Source of the DNA: an uncultured Selenomonadaceae bacterium
GTDB lineage: Bacteria; Bacillota; Negativicutes; Selenomonadales; Selenomonadaceae
Direction of reading: 5' to 3'
DNA length: 6,757 nt
Assembly (NCBI GenBank): GCA_905236595.1
Contig: CAJORE010000086.1
Span: 1 to 6,757, forward strand
Part shown: positions 1-6,697 of the stretch, in pieces
Layout of the letters: each line of letters starts with the position of its first letter
Numbering within the stretch: the stretch's first letter is position 1
Position numbers and translations under genes: made by a program
The notes under the pieces: generated by a model
What the model was told of the DNA's origin: nothing
What the model saw: only the letters and a program-made list of their open reading frames with translations
The model's database searches: none

Positions 1-87
1 AAAAAAACGCTGAAAGCCTATGTGCCTGCGCGTTATTGGCCTGTTCTGCGACGCATCAAAAACATTTACGACAAAATCTTCCGTTAA
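1..87 (+). CDS. C-terminal end of an unidentified protein (5' truncated)
   Basis: Frame 1 is open from the first base to a TAA at 85-87 and encodes 28 residues, including KAYVPARYWPVLRRIKN and ending DKIFR. The peptide is basic with spaced aromatics and looks like the amphipathic C-terminal tail common in glycosyltransferases and other envelope-sugar enzymes. That resemblance is only stylistic; no domain is visible, so no function is assigned. It reads in the same direction as the glycosyltransferase that follows, 100 bases downstream of its stop, which fits membership of the same polysaccharide cluster. Its presence argues against starting the next gene at ATG 20, because that would overlap this reading frame by 68 bases. 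Confidence 0.6.
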   Translation, partial: KKTLKAYVPARYWPVLRRIKNIYDKIFR

Positions 88-170
88 ACTTTCCCGAAGG
101 TTGAGCGGTTTTTATCTCCCCGCCCTTCGAGCAAAAAAACAAAACGCCAATTTTCCGTGCGTTCAATATA

Positions 171-176
171 AAGGGG
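171..176 (+). promoter_or_regulatory. Ribosome binding site deciding the GTG 188 start
   Basis: AAGGGG lies 11 bases before GTG 188. The ATG at 20 has no purine-rich site at useful distance (the preceding bases are an A run and CTGAAAGCCT). The TTG at 101 has GAAGG directly abutting it with no spacer. This site therefore favours GTG 188, although its spacing is at the long end. Confidence 0.5.
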
Positions 177-187
177 CAACGATTAGT

Positions 188-2341
188 GTGAGCAGCAACC
201 ATATTTATTACAGCATTGACTCCGTCCAATACACAAAAGGTCAAGTCCGCATCGCCGGCTGGGCATTTTCCGTTCGCGGGACAACTGTCACGGTCAAACC
301 CTCCCCCGCTTTGCCGCACGAAACAAAACGCACCCAACGTTTGGATGTGCAATCCTTGTACGGCAAGAACTTCCCCGTTGCCGCCGACACGGGCTTTGAC
401 ATGACTGTCGAAAACAAAAACGACGCCAAAATCGGTGTGGTTTTCTCGGATGGCACGGAGGAAACACGCGACAATTTGGAACATCACGAATGGCAAGACA
501 AGTGGAACAAATTCCGCACCAAGCTTACGTTGATTAAAAACGTGATGAATCCCCACACCTTGAAAAGAGCGTACGACATTTGGCGCAGTCGCGGCATTGG
601 CGGCGTAATGACGCAAGCACGGCTGCGCTTGCATCTGAAAAACACACCGGATTACGAAAAGTTTTTTTTGACACAATCGCCGCTGGCAAACGAACTTGCC
701 GCACAAAGACAAACGCAATTTTCGTATATGCCCCTCATAAGCATTGTGGTGCCTGCCTACAACACACCGGCGCAATTTTTACGCGCTATGATTGACAGCG
801 TCCAAAAACAGTCCTATTCAAATTGGGAATTAGTCGTCGTCGATGCCGGCGATCAAGAACACGTTTGGTCAATCCTAACGCAATACGCCGCCAAGGACAA
901 ACGCCTGAAAATCAAACACTTGACCGAAAACGGCGGTATTGCCGAAAACACGAACGCCGCTTTAGCCGACGCTACCGGCGATTATATCGCTTTTTTGGAT
1001 CACGACGATGTACTGACACCCGATGCCTTGTACGAAGTTGTGCGAGCATTGAACGCCGCCGACGGCACCCGGCCTGATTTTATATACAGCGACGAAGATA
1101 AAACGGACGCGAGCGGCGAACATTTTTTCTATCCGAATTTCAAGCCCGATTTCTCCCTGCACTATTTGCGCAGTACCAACTATATTTGCCACCTGACGGT
1201 TGTTTCCGCCGAACTTTTGGCACGGGCCGGGCGCAAACTGTACACCGAATACGACGGTGCCCAGGATTATGACTTAAACCTTCGTTGCACCGAAAAAGCG
1301 CGGCAAATATGCCACATACCAAAAGTTTTGTATCATTGGCGGAGTCACGAACAAAGCACGGCAGCGGCATCCGCCGGCAAATCGTATACCCACGAGGCGG
1401 GGAAAAAAGCGTTGACGGCGCATTTGGCGCGTCTATCCGTAAAAGGCACGGTAACGGACGGTGCTTTCGGGAAATTAAGTAACGTGTACCACGTCATCTA
1501 CGAATTGACCGTTCGTCCCACAGTCTCAATCATAATTCCCAACTGCAACCACAAAGATGATTTGGCAAAATGCCTCAATTCTCTATGGGAAAAGACAACT
1601 TATACCGATTATGAGGTGCTGATCGTCGAAAATAACTCCACCGACGAGGATATATTCGCTTACTATGAAGAAATAAAAACCAAACCCGGCGTACGGGTTT
1701 TGACGTGGGAAAAAACCTTCAACTACTCCGCCATAAATAATTGGGCGGCCACATTCGCCGCCGGACAACATTTGGTTTTCTTAAACAACGACATTGAAAT
1801 AATCTCGCCGGATTGGTTAGAGCAGATGCTGATGTACACCCAGTTCAAAGAAAACGCTGTTGTCGGCGCAAAACTCTACTATCCCGACGGCACCATCCAA
1901 CACGCCGGAGTCATCATCGGCCTGGGCGGCGTCGCGGCACATTCGCATAAGGGCTTCGTTCACGAGGACTTCGGTTATATGGGGCGGTTGCTGATAACGC
2001 AAGATCTAAGCGCCGTTACGGCGGCCATGATGATGGTGCGGCGCGACGTCTTTGACGAAGTCGGCGGATTTGACGAAGATTACACGGTGGCTTTTAACGA
2101 CGTCGATTTTTGCTTGAAAATACGCGAGATTGGCTACCATATCATCTTTACTCCCTACGTCGAAGCTTGGCACTACGAATCGAAGTCACGCGGACAGGAA
2201 GACACCATCGACAAGCAACAACGTTTCCAAAGCGAGGTCAATAAGTTCGTCCAACGCTGGGGCTACCAACGGCGCGATCCCTTCTACAATCCCAACCTAA
2301 CCTTGGAGCGGGAAGATTTTTCGTTGCGCGGTTTAGTGTAA
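188..2341 (+). CDS. Tandem two-domain GT2 family glycosyltransferase
   Basis: This 717-residue protein probably transfers sugars from nucleotide-sugar donors onto a growing surface polysaccharide (O-antigen, capsule or rhamnan type) at the cytoplasmic face of the membrane. Residues 1 to about 95 form a beta-rich domain opening with YYSID and then GWAFS (24-28), a pattern I associate with domains preceding tandem GT2 enzymes. A helical stretch follows. The first GT-A domain starts near residue 183 (ISIVVPAYN), with the DxD-type metal/donor motif DHDD at 271-274 and DGAQDYD at 356-362. The second starts near residue 446 (VSIIIPNCN), with NND at 533-535 and NDVD at 637-640. Both domains keep acidic motifs, so both may be active. 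The frame is open upstream to ATG 20, but those 56 residues overlap the preceding gene's end and lack the family pattern. No signal peptide or membrane segment is seen. Donor, acceptor and linkage cannot be read from sequence. The family call is firm; the exact start is less so. Confidence 0.88.
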   Translation: MSSNHIYYSIDSVQYTKGQVRIAGWAFSVRGTTVTVKPSPALPHETKRTQRLDVQSLYGKNFPVAADTGFDMTVENKNDAKIGVVFSDGTEETRDNLEHHEWQDKWNKFRTKLTLIKNVMNPHTLKRAYDIWRSRGIGGVMTQARLRLHLKNTPDYEKFFLTQSPLANELAAQRQTQFSYMPLISIVVPAYNTPAQFLRAMIDSVQKQSYSNWELVVVDAGDQEHVWSILTQYAAKDKRLKIKHLTENGGIAENTNAALADATGDYIAFLDHDDVLTPDALYEVVRALNAADGTRPDFIYSDEDKTDASGEHFFYPNFKPDFSLHYLRSTNYICHLTVVSAELLARAGRKLYTEYDGAQDYDLNLRCTEKARQICHIPKVLYHWRSHEQSTAAASAGKSYTHEAGKKALTAHLARLSVKGTVTDGAFGKLSNVYHVIYELTVRPTVSIIIPNCNHKDDLAKCLNSLWEKTTYTDYEVLIVENNSTDEDIFAYYEEIKTKPGVRVLTWEKTFNYSAINNWAATFAAGQHLVFLNNDIEIISPDWLEQMLMYTQFKENAVVGAKLYYPDGTIQHAGVIIGLGGVAAHSHKGFVHEDFGYMGRLLITQDLSAVTAAMMMVRRDVFDEVGGFDEDYTVAFNDVDFCLKIREIGYHIIFTPYVEAWHYESKSRGQEDTIDKQQRFQSEVNKFVQRWGYQRRDPFYNPNLTLEREDFSLRGLV

Positions 2342-3693
2342 TGCGTAATTTATGCAAATCCCCTTACTTGCCGTTAGCAGTCTTATTTGCCTATATGCTG
2401 TTTTTGCATCGCCACTTAAATTTCACTCTTGACGATATAGGCTATAGCAAGGTTGACTTAACGCTGAACGATGTCATTGGTTTCTATCGTGATTGGTCGT
2501 CACGCATAATTATTTCACCGCTTACGGTGTATGTTACCAAAATGCCCATAGAAGTTTGGCGTATCGCCGATTCGGCAATGGCGGTCTTGTTATGTGCGGC
2601 TGTTGCCCGTGTAACGACTTCGGCGCATAAGATAAACTTTACCTGTGTGCAGTGGGCAACAGTGGTCTGCTTTGCCTTCTATAATTACGCCCCTTTGGGC
2701 AGCGCCGGCTGGGTTGCGACGACGCTAAACTACTTGTGGCCGATGACGTGCTTTTGGATAGCGCTTATTCTGCCAAAAAAAATACAACGCAATGAATATA
2801 TTCCGTCCAAAACGCTGATAATGTTTGCCGCCGCCCTCATATTTGCCTTAGACAGCGAGATGATAGCGCTTATGTTTTGCGTTATGCTCGTCTGTTACGC
2901 GGGACGTCTGCTTTGGTTGCGGCGGCAAAGAGACGCGGAACATTTACGGCTTGAGCGCTTACTGAAAAAATACCGCTTGGCTGTTTTGGTGTACGCGACA
3001 ATAACAATAGTCATGTTAGCCAAGATTGTTCTCTGTCCGGGCAACAAAAGCCGCTATATTACCGAAAGCAAACGGTTCTTCCCCGATTTTGAGTTCGTTC
3101 CGATAATCGACAAACTACAGTTAGGAATCGGCAATACCGGCGCATATTTTTTTTACTATAACGATTGCGTGACCGTATTTTTATGCGTGGCGACGGCAAT
3201 TATCGTTTGGCAGAAGTCCCATAACAAATTTTGGCGCTTGGCGGCGCTGTTGCCGCTCGTTTTGCGTGTTGTGCCGATACTGCATCTTATGCACAATTTG
3301 CACACAACATCGCTTGCCAAAACCCACGAATATTTTATCACCGTTTCGCTCGGCATCGGCATGGACGTGCATTATCTGACCGTCATCGAAAAACTGCCGG
3401 TGCTGTACGCAATCGCTTTTTTTGCGTTGCTTGCCGCCATACTCGGCAAAGCTTTTTATGGCACCCAACGCTTTTTTTATGTTTTGACGCTGTATGCGTC
3501 GGGATTGGCGACAACGTTGGCCGTATCTTTTTCGCCGACGCTCTTTGCGTCAAGCACACGAATTTTTTTTCCGTTGCATTTTGTATTCGTGGTGCTTACG
3601 GTAATTTGCATAACGGAAATTTTACACGCGGAGGTTTCGTACAATGACACGAATAGTCCAAAAAGCGCCGGCAAAAATCAATTTAACCCTTGA
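2341..3693 (+). CDS. Polytopic membrane protein, DUF6056-like / possible GT-C-type
   Basis: This 450-residue protein has about ten or more hydrophobic segments, for example near residues 8-24, 76-91, 102-118, 127-144, 158-188, 212-231, 270-290, 299-314, 353-369, 379-396 and 407-428. After the first segment there is an acidic pair DD (31-32), then WSSR (52-55), GW..TTLNYLWP (123-134), CPGN..R (232-238) and SSTRIFFP (404-411). This order (acidic pair in the first outer loop, an NYLWP segment, PGN..R in a later loop) matches what I know of the DUF6056 family, whose members are uncharacterised and sit in polysaccharide loci. An acidic pair in the first outer loop is also typical of lipid-linked-sugar GT-C transferases. 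A glycan-modifying role is inference. The ATG shares its A with the preceding TAA, and there is no good Shine-Dalgarno close by, so translation probably depends on reinitiation. The last 16 codons and the stop lie inside ispE. Confidence 0.75.
   Translation: MRNLCKSPYLPLAVLFAYMLFLHRHLNFTLDDIGYSKVDLTLNDVIGFYRDWSSRIIISPLTVYVTKMPIEVWRIADSAMAVLLCAAVARVTTSAHKINFTCVQWATVVCFAFYNYAPLGSAGWVATTLNYLWPMTCFWIALILPKKIQRNEYIPSKTLIMFAAALIFALDSEMIALMFCVMLVCYAGRLLWLRRQRDAEHLRLERLLKKYRLAVLVYATITIVMLAKIVLCPGNKSRYITESKRFFPDFEFVPIIDKLQLGIGNTGAYFFYYNDCVTVFLCVATAIIVWQKSHNKFWRLAALLPLVLRVVPILHLMHNLHTTSLAKTHEYFITVSLGIGMDVHYLTVIEKLPVLYAIAFFALLAAILGKAFYGTQRFFYVLTLYASGLATTLAVSFSPTLFASSTRIFFPLHFVFVVLTVICITEILHAEVSYNDTNSPKSAGKNQFNP
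3630..3634 (+). promoter_or_regulatory. Ribosome binding site of ispE inside the upstream gene
   Basis: GGAGG sits 9 bases before ATG 3644, while the membrane-protein gene is still being read. It supports ATG 3644 as the true ispE start and hence the 50-base overlap. Confidence 0.75.
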
Positions 3694-4504
3694 CATATTG
3701 GGCAAACGTCCCGACGGGTATCATGAAGTGGCAATGGTTATGCACTCCCTTGCCCTCGCCGACAGCGTCACAATCGAAAGCCGTGCCGACGGGCAAATTA
3801 CCTTGTCAATAACAGGCAACGCAAAACTGCCGACCGACAACAGCAATTTGGCATGGCGCGCCGCCCGTCTTTTCCTCGACGCCGCCGACAAACACAATTT
3901 TGGCGTAAATTTGACAATAACAAAAACTATCCCCGTGGCGGCCGGTTTGGCAGGCGGCTCTGCCGACGCGGCGGCGGTGCTTAAAGGCATGAACGAAATG
4001 TTCGGCAACATATTTTCCGTGACCGACCTGTGTCATTTGGGCGAACAAATCGGCTCGGACATACCTTTTTGCATTATGGGCGGTACAATGCTGTCAACGG
4101 GACGCGGCGAAATATTGCGCCGACTGCCGAATCTGCCGCCTTTTTACGTTGTCCTTGCCAAACCGCCCATCGAAGTATCGACCAAGTGGGCATACGCAAA
4201 TTACGATGCACACCCGGCCGCCGCTCACCCCGATAATGCGGCTATGGAAGCGGCATTATCGGCAAGTGATGCGAAAAAAATCGTCGGCTTATTGTGCAAT
4301 GTGTTGGAAAGTGTTACTATAGGGAAGCACCCCGTCATTGCCGAGTACAAGAAAATGCTCATCAGTTGCGGTATGCAAGCCGCGTTGATGTCCGGCAGCG
4401 GGCCTACGGTATTTTCTCTGACCGCTGACAGAACCACGGCGCAAAAGACCGCCGAATTTATGCGGCAAAACACGGAAGCCGAAGTTATACTGACGACGAC
4501 ATAA
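3644..4504 (+). CDS. ispE: 4-diphosphocytidyl-2-C-methyl-D-erythritol kinase
   Basis: The 286-residue enzyme phosphorylates the 2-hydroxyl of 4-diphosphocytidyl-2-C-methyl-D-erythritol with ATP, in the cytosolic MEP pathway to isopentenyl and dimethylallyl diphosphate. It is a GHMP-superfamily kinase of normal family length. The N-terminal APAKINLTL places the conserved lysine at residue 11. The ATP-binding glycine-rich loop PVAAGLAGGSADAA is at 97-110. GSDIPF at 137-142 supplies the catalytic aspartate at 139. The C-terminal motif GSGPTVF is at 251-257. All expected key residues are present, so it should be active. The start is fixed by GGAGG nine bases upstream and by the conserved N-terminus. 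The gene begins within the last 50 bases of the membrane-protein gene and ends 22 bases before the regulator. Its product feeds isoprenoid synthesis, including the undecaprenyl carrier used by envelope polysaccharide enzymes. Confidence 0.97.
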   Translation: MTRIVQKAPAKINLTLDILGKRPDGYHEVAMVMHSLALADSVTIESRADGQITLSITGNAKLPTDNSNLAWRAARLFLDAADKHNFGVNLTITKTIPVAAGLAGGSADAAAVLKGMNEMFGNIFSVTDLCHLGEQIGSDIPFCIMGGTMLSTGRGEILRRLPNLPPFYVVLAKPPIEVSTKWAYANYDAHPAAAHPDNAAMEAALSASDAKKIVGLLCNVLESVTIGKHPVIAEYKKMLISCGMQAALMSGSGPTVFSLTADRTTAQKTAEFMRQNTEAEVILTTT

Positions 4505-4514
4505 TCACATTGCC

Positions 4515-4521
4515 AAGGGAG
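4515..4521 (+). promoter_or_regulatory. Ribosome binding site deciding the ATG 4527 start
   Basis: AAGGGAG ends five bases before ATG 4527. A GTG at 4521 is in frame but overlaps the last base of this site, so ribosomes placed here should start at the ATG. Confidence 0.75.
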
Positions 4522-4526
4522 TGCCT

Positions 4527-5288
4527 ATGGAGCGAAGACTGGAACCTATCAACTTGGAAAGTTTCTTGCCGTTGCGCGAAACTATATGCGAATCGTTGCG
4601 CGACGCGATACGGCGCGGTATTTTGCGTCCCGGCGAACGTCTCATGGAGATAACTCTGGCCGAGGAATTGGGCGTATCGCGGACTCCGGTGCGCGAAGCG
4701 ATACGAAAATTGGATCAGGAAGGTTACGTTGTCATGATGCCGCGACGCGGTACCTATGTCGCCAATATGTCCATTCGCGACGTAAACGAAATTTTTGAGA
4801 TTCGCACGGCGCTTGAATCTCTTTCCTGCGGGTTGGCGGCCGAGCGCGTAACCAGCGAAGAATTGGAACGACTGCAAAAATTGTTGGTTATGATCGGCGG
4901 CTTCATGAAAAACGGCAACATTGACAAAGTCGTCGCAACCGATATAGAATTCCACGATATGTTATATCAAGCAACGCGCAACGAACGTTTGGTCGGCGTA
5001 ATCCACAACCTGCGGGAACAGCTGACCCGGTTCCGTACGCTGTCCATGTCTTACCCCGGACGCTTAGAGGCAACCCTTGAAGAACACCGCACAATGGTCG
5101 AAGCCATAGCGCAAGGTGACGTGAAAGCGGCCAAACGCGCCGCCGAACGGCACATGGAACACTCCGAGCAAACGTTGCTGAAGGCAATGGAAGTACAACG
5201 AAAAATCGAAGCAAAAAAAGCCAAAGATAATGCGGCGAAAGAGCAACAGAAACAGTCTGCGGCGAATAACGAGGCGAATGTACAATGA
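4527..5288 (+). CDS. GntR-family transcriptional regulator, FCD (FadR-like) subfamily
   Basis: This 253-residue protein is a dimeric DNA-binding repressor or activator. The N-terminal winged helix-turn-helix spans about residues 13-80: RPGERL, the recognition region ELGVSRTPVREAIRKLDQEG, and the wing PRRGTYV. The all-helical FCD effector domain follows (about 86-220). It shows the metal/ligand pattern of that family: D139 and H143 in D-I-E-F-H, H187 in EEHR, and H209 in ERHMEH. FCD domains usually bind small carboxylates or other metabolites through this site; the ligand here is unknown. After the domain comes an unusual tail (about 220-253) rich in Lys, Ala, Gln and Asn, likely helical or disordered. 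The gene follows ispE by 22 bases and overlaps glmU by four, so it is probably cotranscribed with both and may control this operon, but I see no operator that proves it. The family call is firm and the target is unknown. Confidence 0.93.
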   Translation: MERRLEPINLESFLPLRETICESLRDAIRRGILRPGERLMEITLAEELGVSRTPVREAIRKLDQEGYVVMMPRRGTYVANMSIRDVNEIFEIRTALESLSCGLAAERVTSEELERLQKLLVMIGGFMKNGNIDKVVATDIEFHDMLYQATRNERLVGVIHNLREQLTRFRTLSMSYPGRLEATLEEHRTMVEAIAQGDVKAAKRAAERHMEHSEQTLLKAMEVQRKIEAKKAKDNAAKEQQKQSAANNEANVQ

Positions 5289-6652
5289 ATGATTTGACAG
5301 CGGTAATATTGGCGGCGGGCAAGGGAACACGCATGAAGAGCAACCTGCCCAAAGTTTTGCACAAAGTGGGCGGCAAGGCCATGCTTGCCCATGTTATTGC
5401 GGCGGCAAAAACGGCCGGCGCAAAACGCACCGTTGTGGTTACCGGTTTTGGCGGCGCCGAAGTCGAAGCGGCAATGAAAGATGATGCGGTGGAATTTGTT
5501 CGCCAAACAGAACAATTAGGCACGGGACACGCCGTATTGCAAACCGAAGCGTTACTCCGTGACAGCAACGGCACGATTTTGGTTTTATGCGGCGATACAC
5601 CGCTTATTACGGGCGAAGTCTTGCGAAATCTTTGCGCCGAACACGAAAAAAGCGGCGCCAAAGCGACGGTATTGACAACGGTATTGGCCGATGCCACGGG
5701 CTACGGACGTATCATCCGCAATGATGACGGCACCATCGCCAAAATAGTCGAGCAGAAGGACGCCACCGCCAAAGAGCAAAAAATAAACGAGATCAATTCC
5801 GGCATATATTGTTTTTCCGCTCCGTCCCTGTTCGCCGCGTTGCACAAAGTGGGCAACAACAACGCCCAAGGCGAGTATTACCTGCCCGACGTCCTGCAAA
5901 TTTTGCGTTGCGAGGGCGCGAAGATTTACGCAACAACAACGACAAACAATGAAGTCGTAAGCGGTATAAACTCCCGGGCGCAACTGGCCGTTGCCGAAAA
6001 AATCCTGCGCCGCCGAAAGAACGAAGAACTTATGGCGTCGGGCGTTACGCTTATGGATCCCGATACGACCTTTGTCGATGCCGATGTCCAAATCGGGCGT
6101 GACACCGTTATATATCCTTTTACTTGGATAGAAGGTAAAACAGTTATCGGCGAAGGTTGCGAAATAGGACCGAACTGCCGCCTGCAAAACATGACCGTCG
6201 GCAACAACGTTACCGGTCAATTCCTGTACGCGCACGATGCCAAAGTAAACGACGGTGCCTCATTGGGACAATTTGTACATCTGCGCCCCGATACCGTAAT
6301 CGACGAAGACGTCAAAATCGGCAACTTTGTTGAAGTCAAAAATTCCAATGTCGGCAAGGGCAGCAAACTGCCGCACTTATCCTACATCGGCGATTGCGAT
6401 ATGGGCGCTGGAGTCAACATGGGTTGCGGCACGATAACCGTAAACTACGACGGCAAGAAAAAATTCCGCACGGTTATCGGCGACAATGTTTTTGTCGGTT
6501 GCAATTCCAATTTGGTGGCGCCGGTTACGCTTAACGACAATGTATACGTCGGTGCCGGTTCAACAATAACCAAAGATGTACCGAACGGCAATTTGGCCAT
6601 TGCTCGCGCACGACAAACCAATCTCGACAAGTGGAAAGACAAACGCGAATAA
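5285..6652 (+). CDS. glmU: Bifunctional GlcNAc-1-P uridyltransferase / GlcN-1-P acetyltransferase
   Basis: This 455-residue enzyme catalyses the last two steps to UDP-GlcNAc: acetylation of glucosamine-1-phosphate with acetyl-CoA, then uridylyl transfer from UTP. The product feeds peptidoglycan and other envelope glycans. The N-terminal pyrophosphorylase domain (about 1-228) has the nucleotide loop LAAGKGTRM at 9-17, QLGTGHAV at 77-84, GDTPL at 103-107 (metal-binding aspartate 104) and NEINSGIY at 168-175. N229 in SGIN fits the second metal ligand. A linker helix (about 230-250) leads to a left-handed beta-helix of hexapeptide repeats (about 251-455). This domain includes the probable catalytic histidine H364 in LPHLSYIGD and the NYDG motif at 387-390. 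Length and motifs are those of a complete, active protein. ATG 5285 overlaps the regulator's TGA (ATGA), and GAGG at 5271-5274 lies ten bases upstream, so translation is probably coupled. Confidence 0.98.
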   Translation: MNDLTAVILAAGKGTRMKSNLPKVLHKVGGKAMLAHVIAAAKTAGAKRTVVVTGFGGAEVEAAMKDDAVEFVRQTEQLGTGHAVLQTEALLRDSNGTILVLCGDTPLITGEVLRNLCAEHEKSGAKATVLTTVLADATGYGRIIRNDDGTIAKIVEQKDATAKEQKINEINSGIYCFSAPSLFAALHKVGNNNAQGEYYLPDVLQILRCEGAKIYATTTTNNEVVSGINSRAQLAVAEKILRRRKNEELMASGVTLMDPDTTFVDADVQIGRDTVIYPFTWIEGKTVIGEGCEIGPNCRLQNMTVGNNVTGQFLYAHDAKVNDGASLGQFVHLRPDTVIDEDVKIGNFVEVKNSNVGKGSKLPHLSYIGDCDMGAGVNMGCGTITVNYDGKKKFRTVIGDNVFVGCNSNLVAPVTLNDNVYVGAGSTITKDVPNGNLAIARARQTNLDKWKDKRE

Positions 6653-6697
6653 AATTCCTGCGTTTTTTTCATAAGGAAATACTGCATAAATGAGTTC

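Noticed and set aside
95..129. Inverted repeat CGAAGG (95-100) / CCTTCG (124-129), with inner GCGG / CCGC, as a terminator between the first two genes
   Set aside because: The stem is interrupted by a 4-base bulge and is followed on the + strand by A-rich sequence, not a T run; read in reverse it also lacks a T run at the right end.
167..172. TATAAA as a -10 promoter box before the glycosyltransferase
   Set aside because: No -35-like hexamer lies about 17 bases upstream, and the box touches the ribosome binding site, leaving no room for a leader.
56..775. Open reading frame of 239 codons on the minus strand opposite the glycosyltransferase
   Set aside because: The + strand encodes a recognisable protein throughout; the antisense product is Cys/Arg/Phe-rich with no domain pattern, as expected of a shadow frame.
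640..775. AACACACCGG appearing twice within about 120 bases
   Set aside because: A ten-base match inside coding sequence with no further similarity around it; likely chance codon coincidence.
4903..5697. Open reading frame of 264 codons on the minus strand across the regulator and glmU
   Set aside because: It lies opposite two firmly identified genes, and its product is Ser/Ala/Pro/Arg low-complexity with no family features.
6655..6678. TTCCT / AGGAA with an internal T7 as a glmU terminator
   Set aside because: Only five base pairs, mostly A-T, around a 14-base loop, and the T run is in the loop instead of after the stem.
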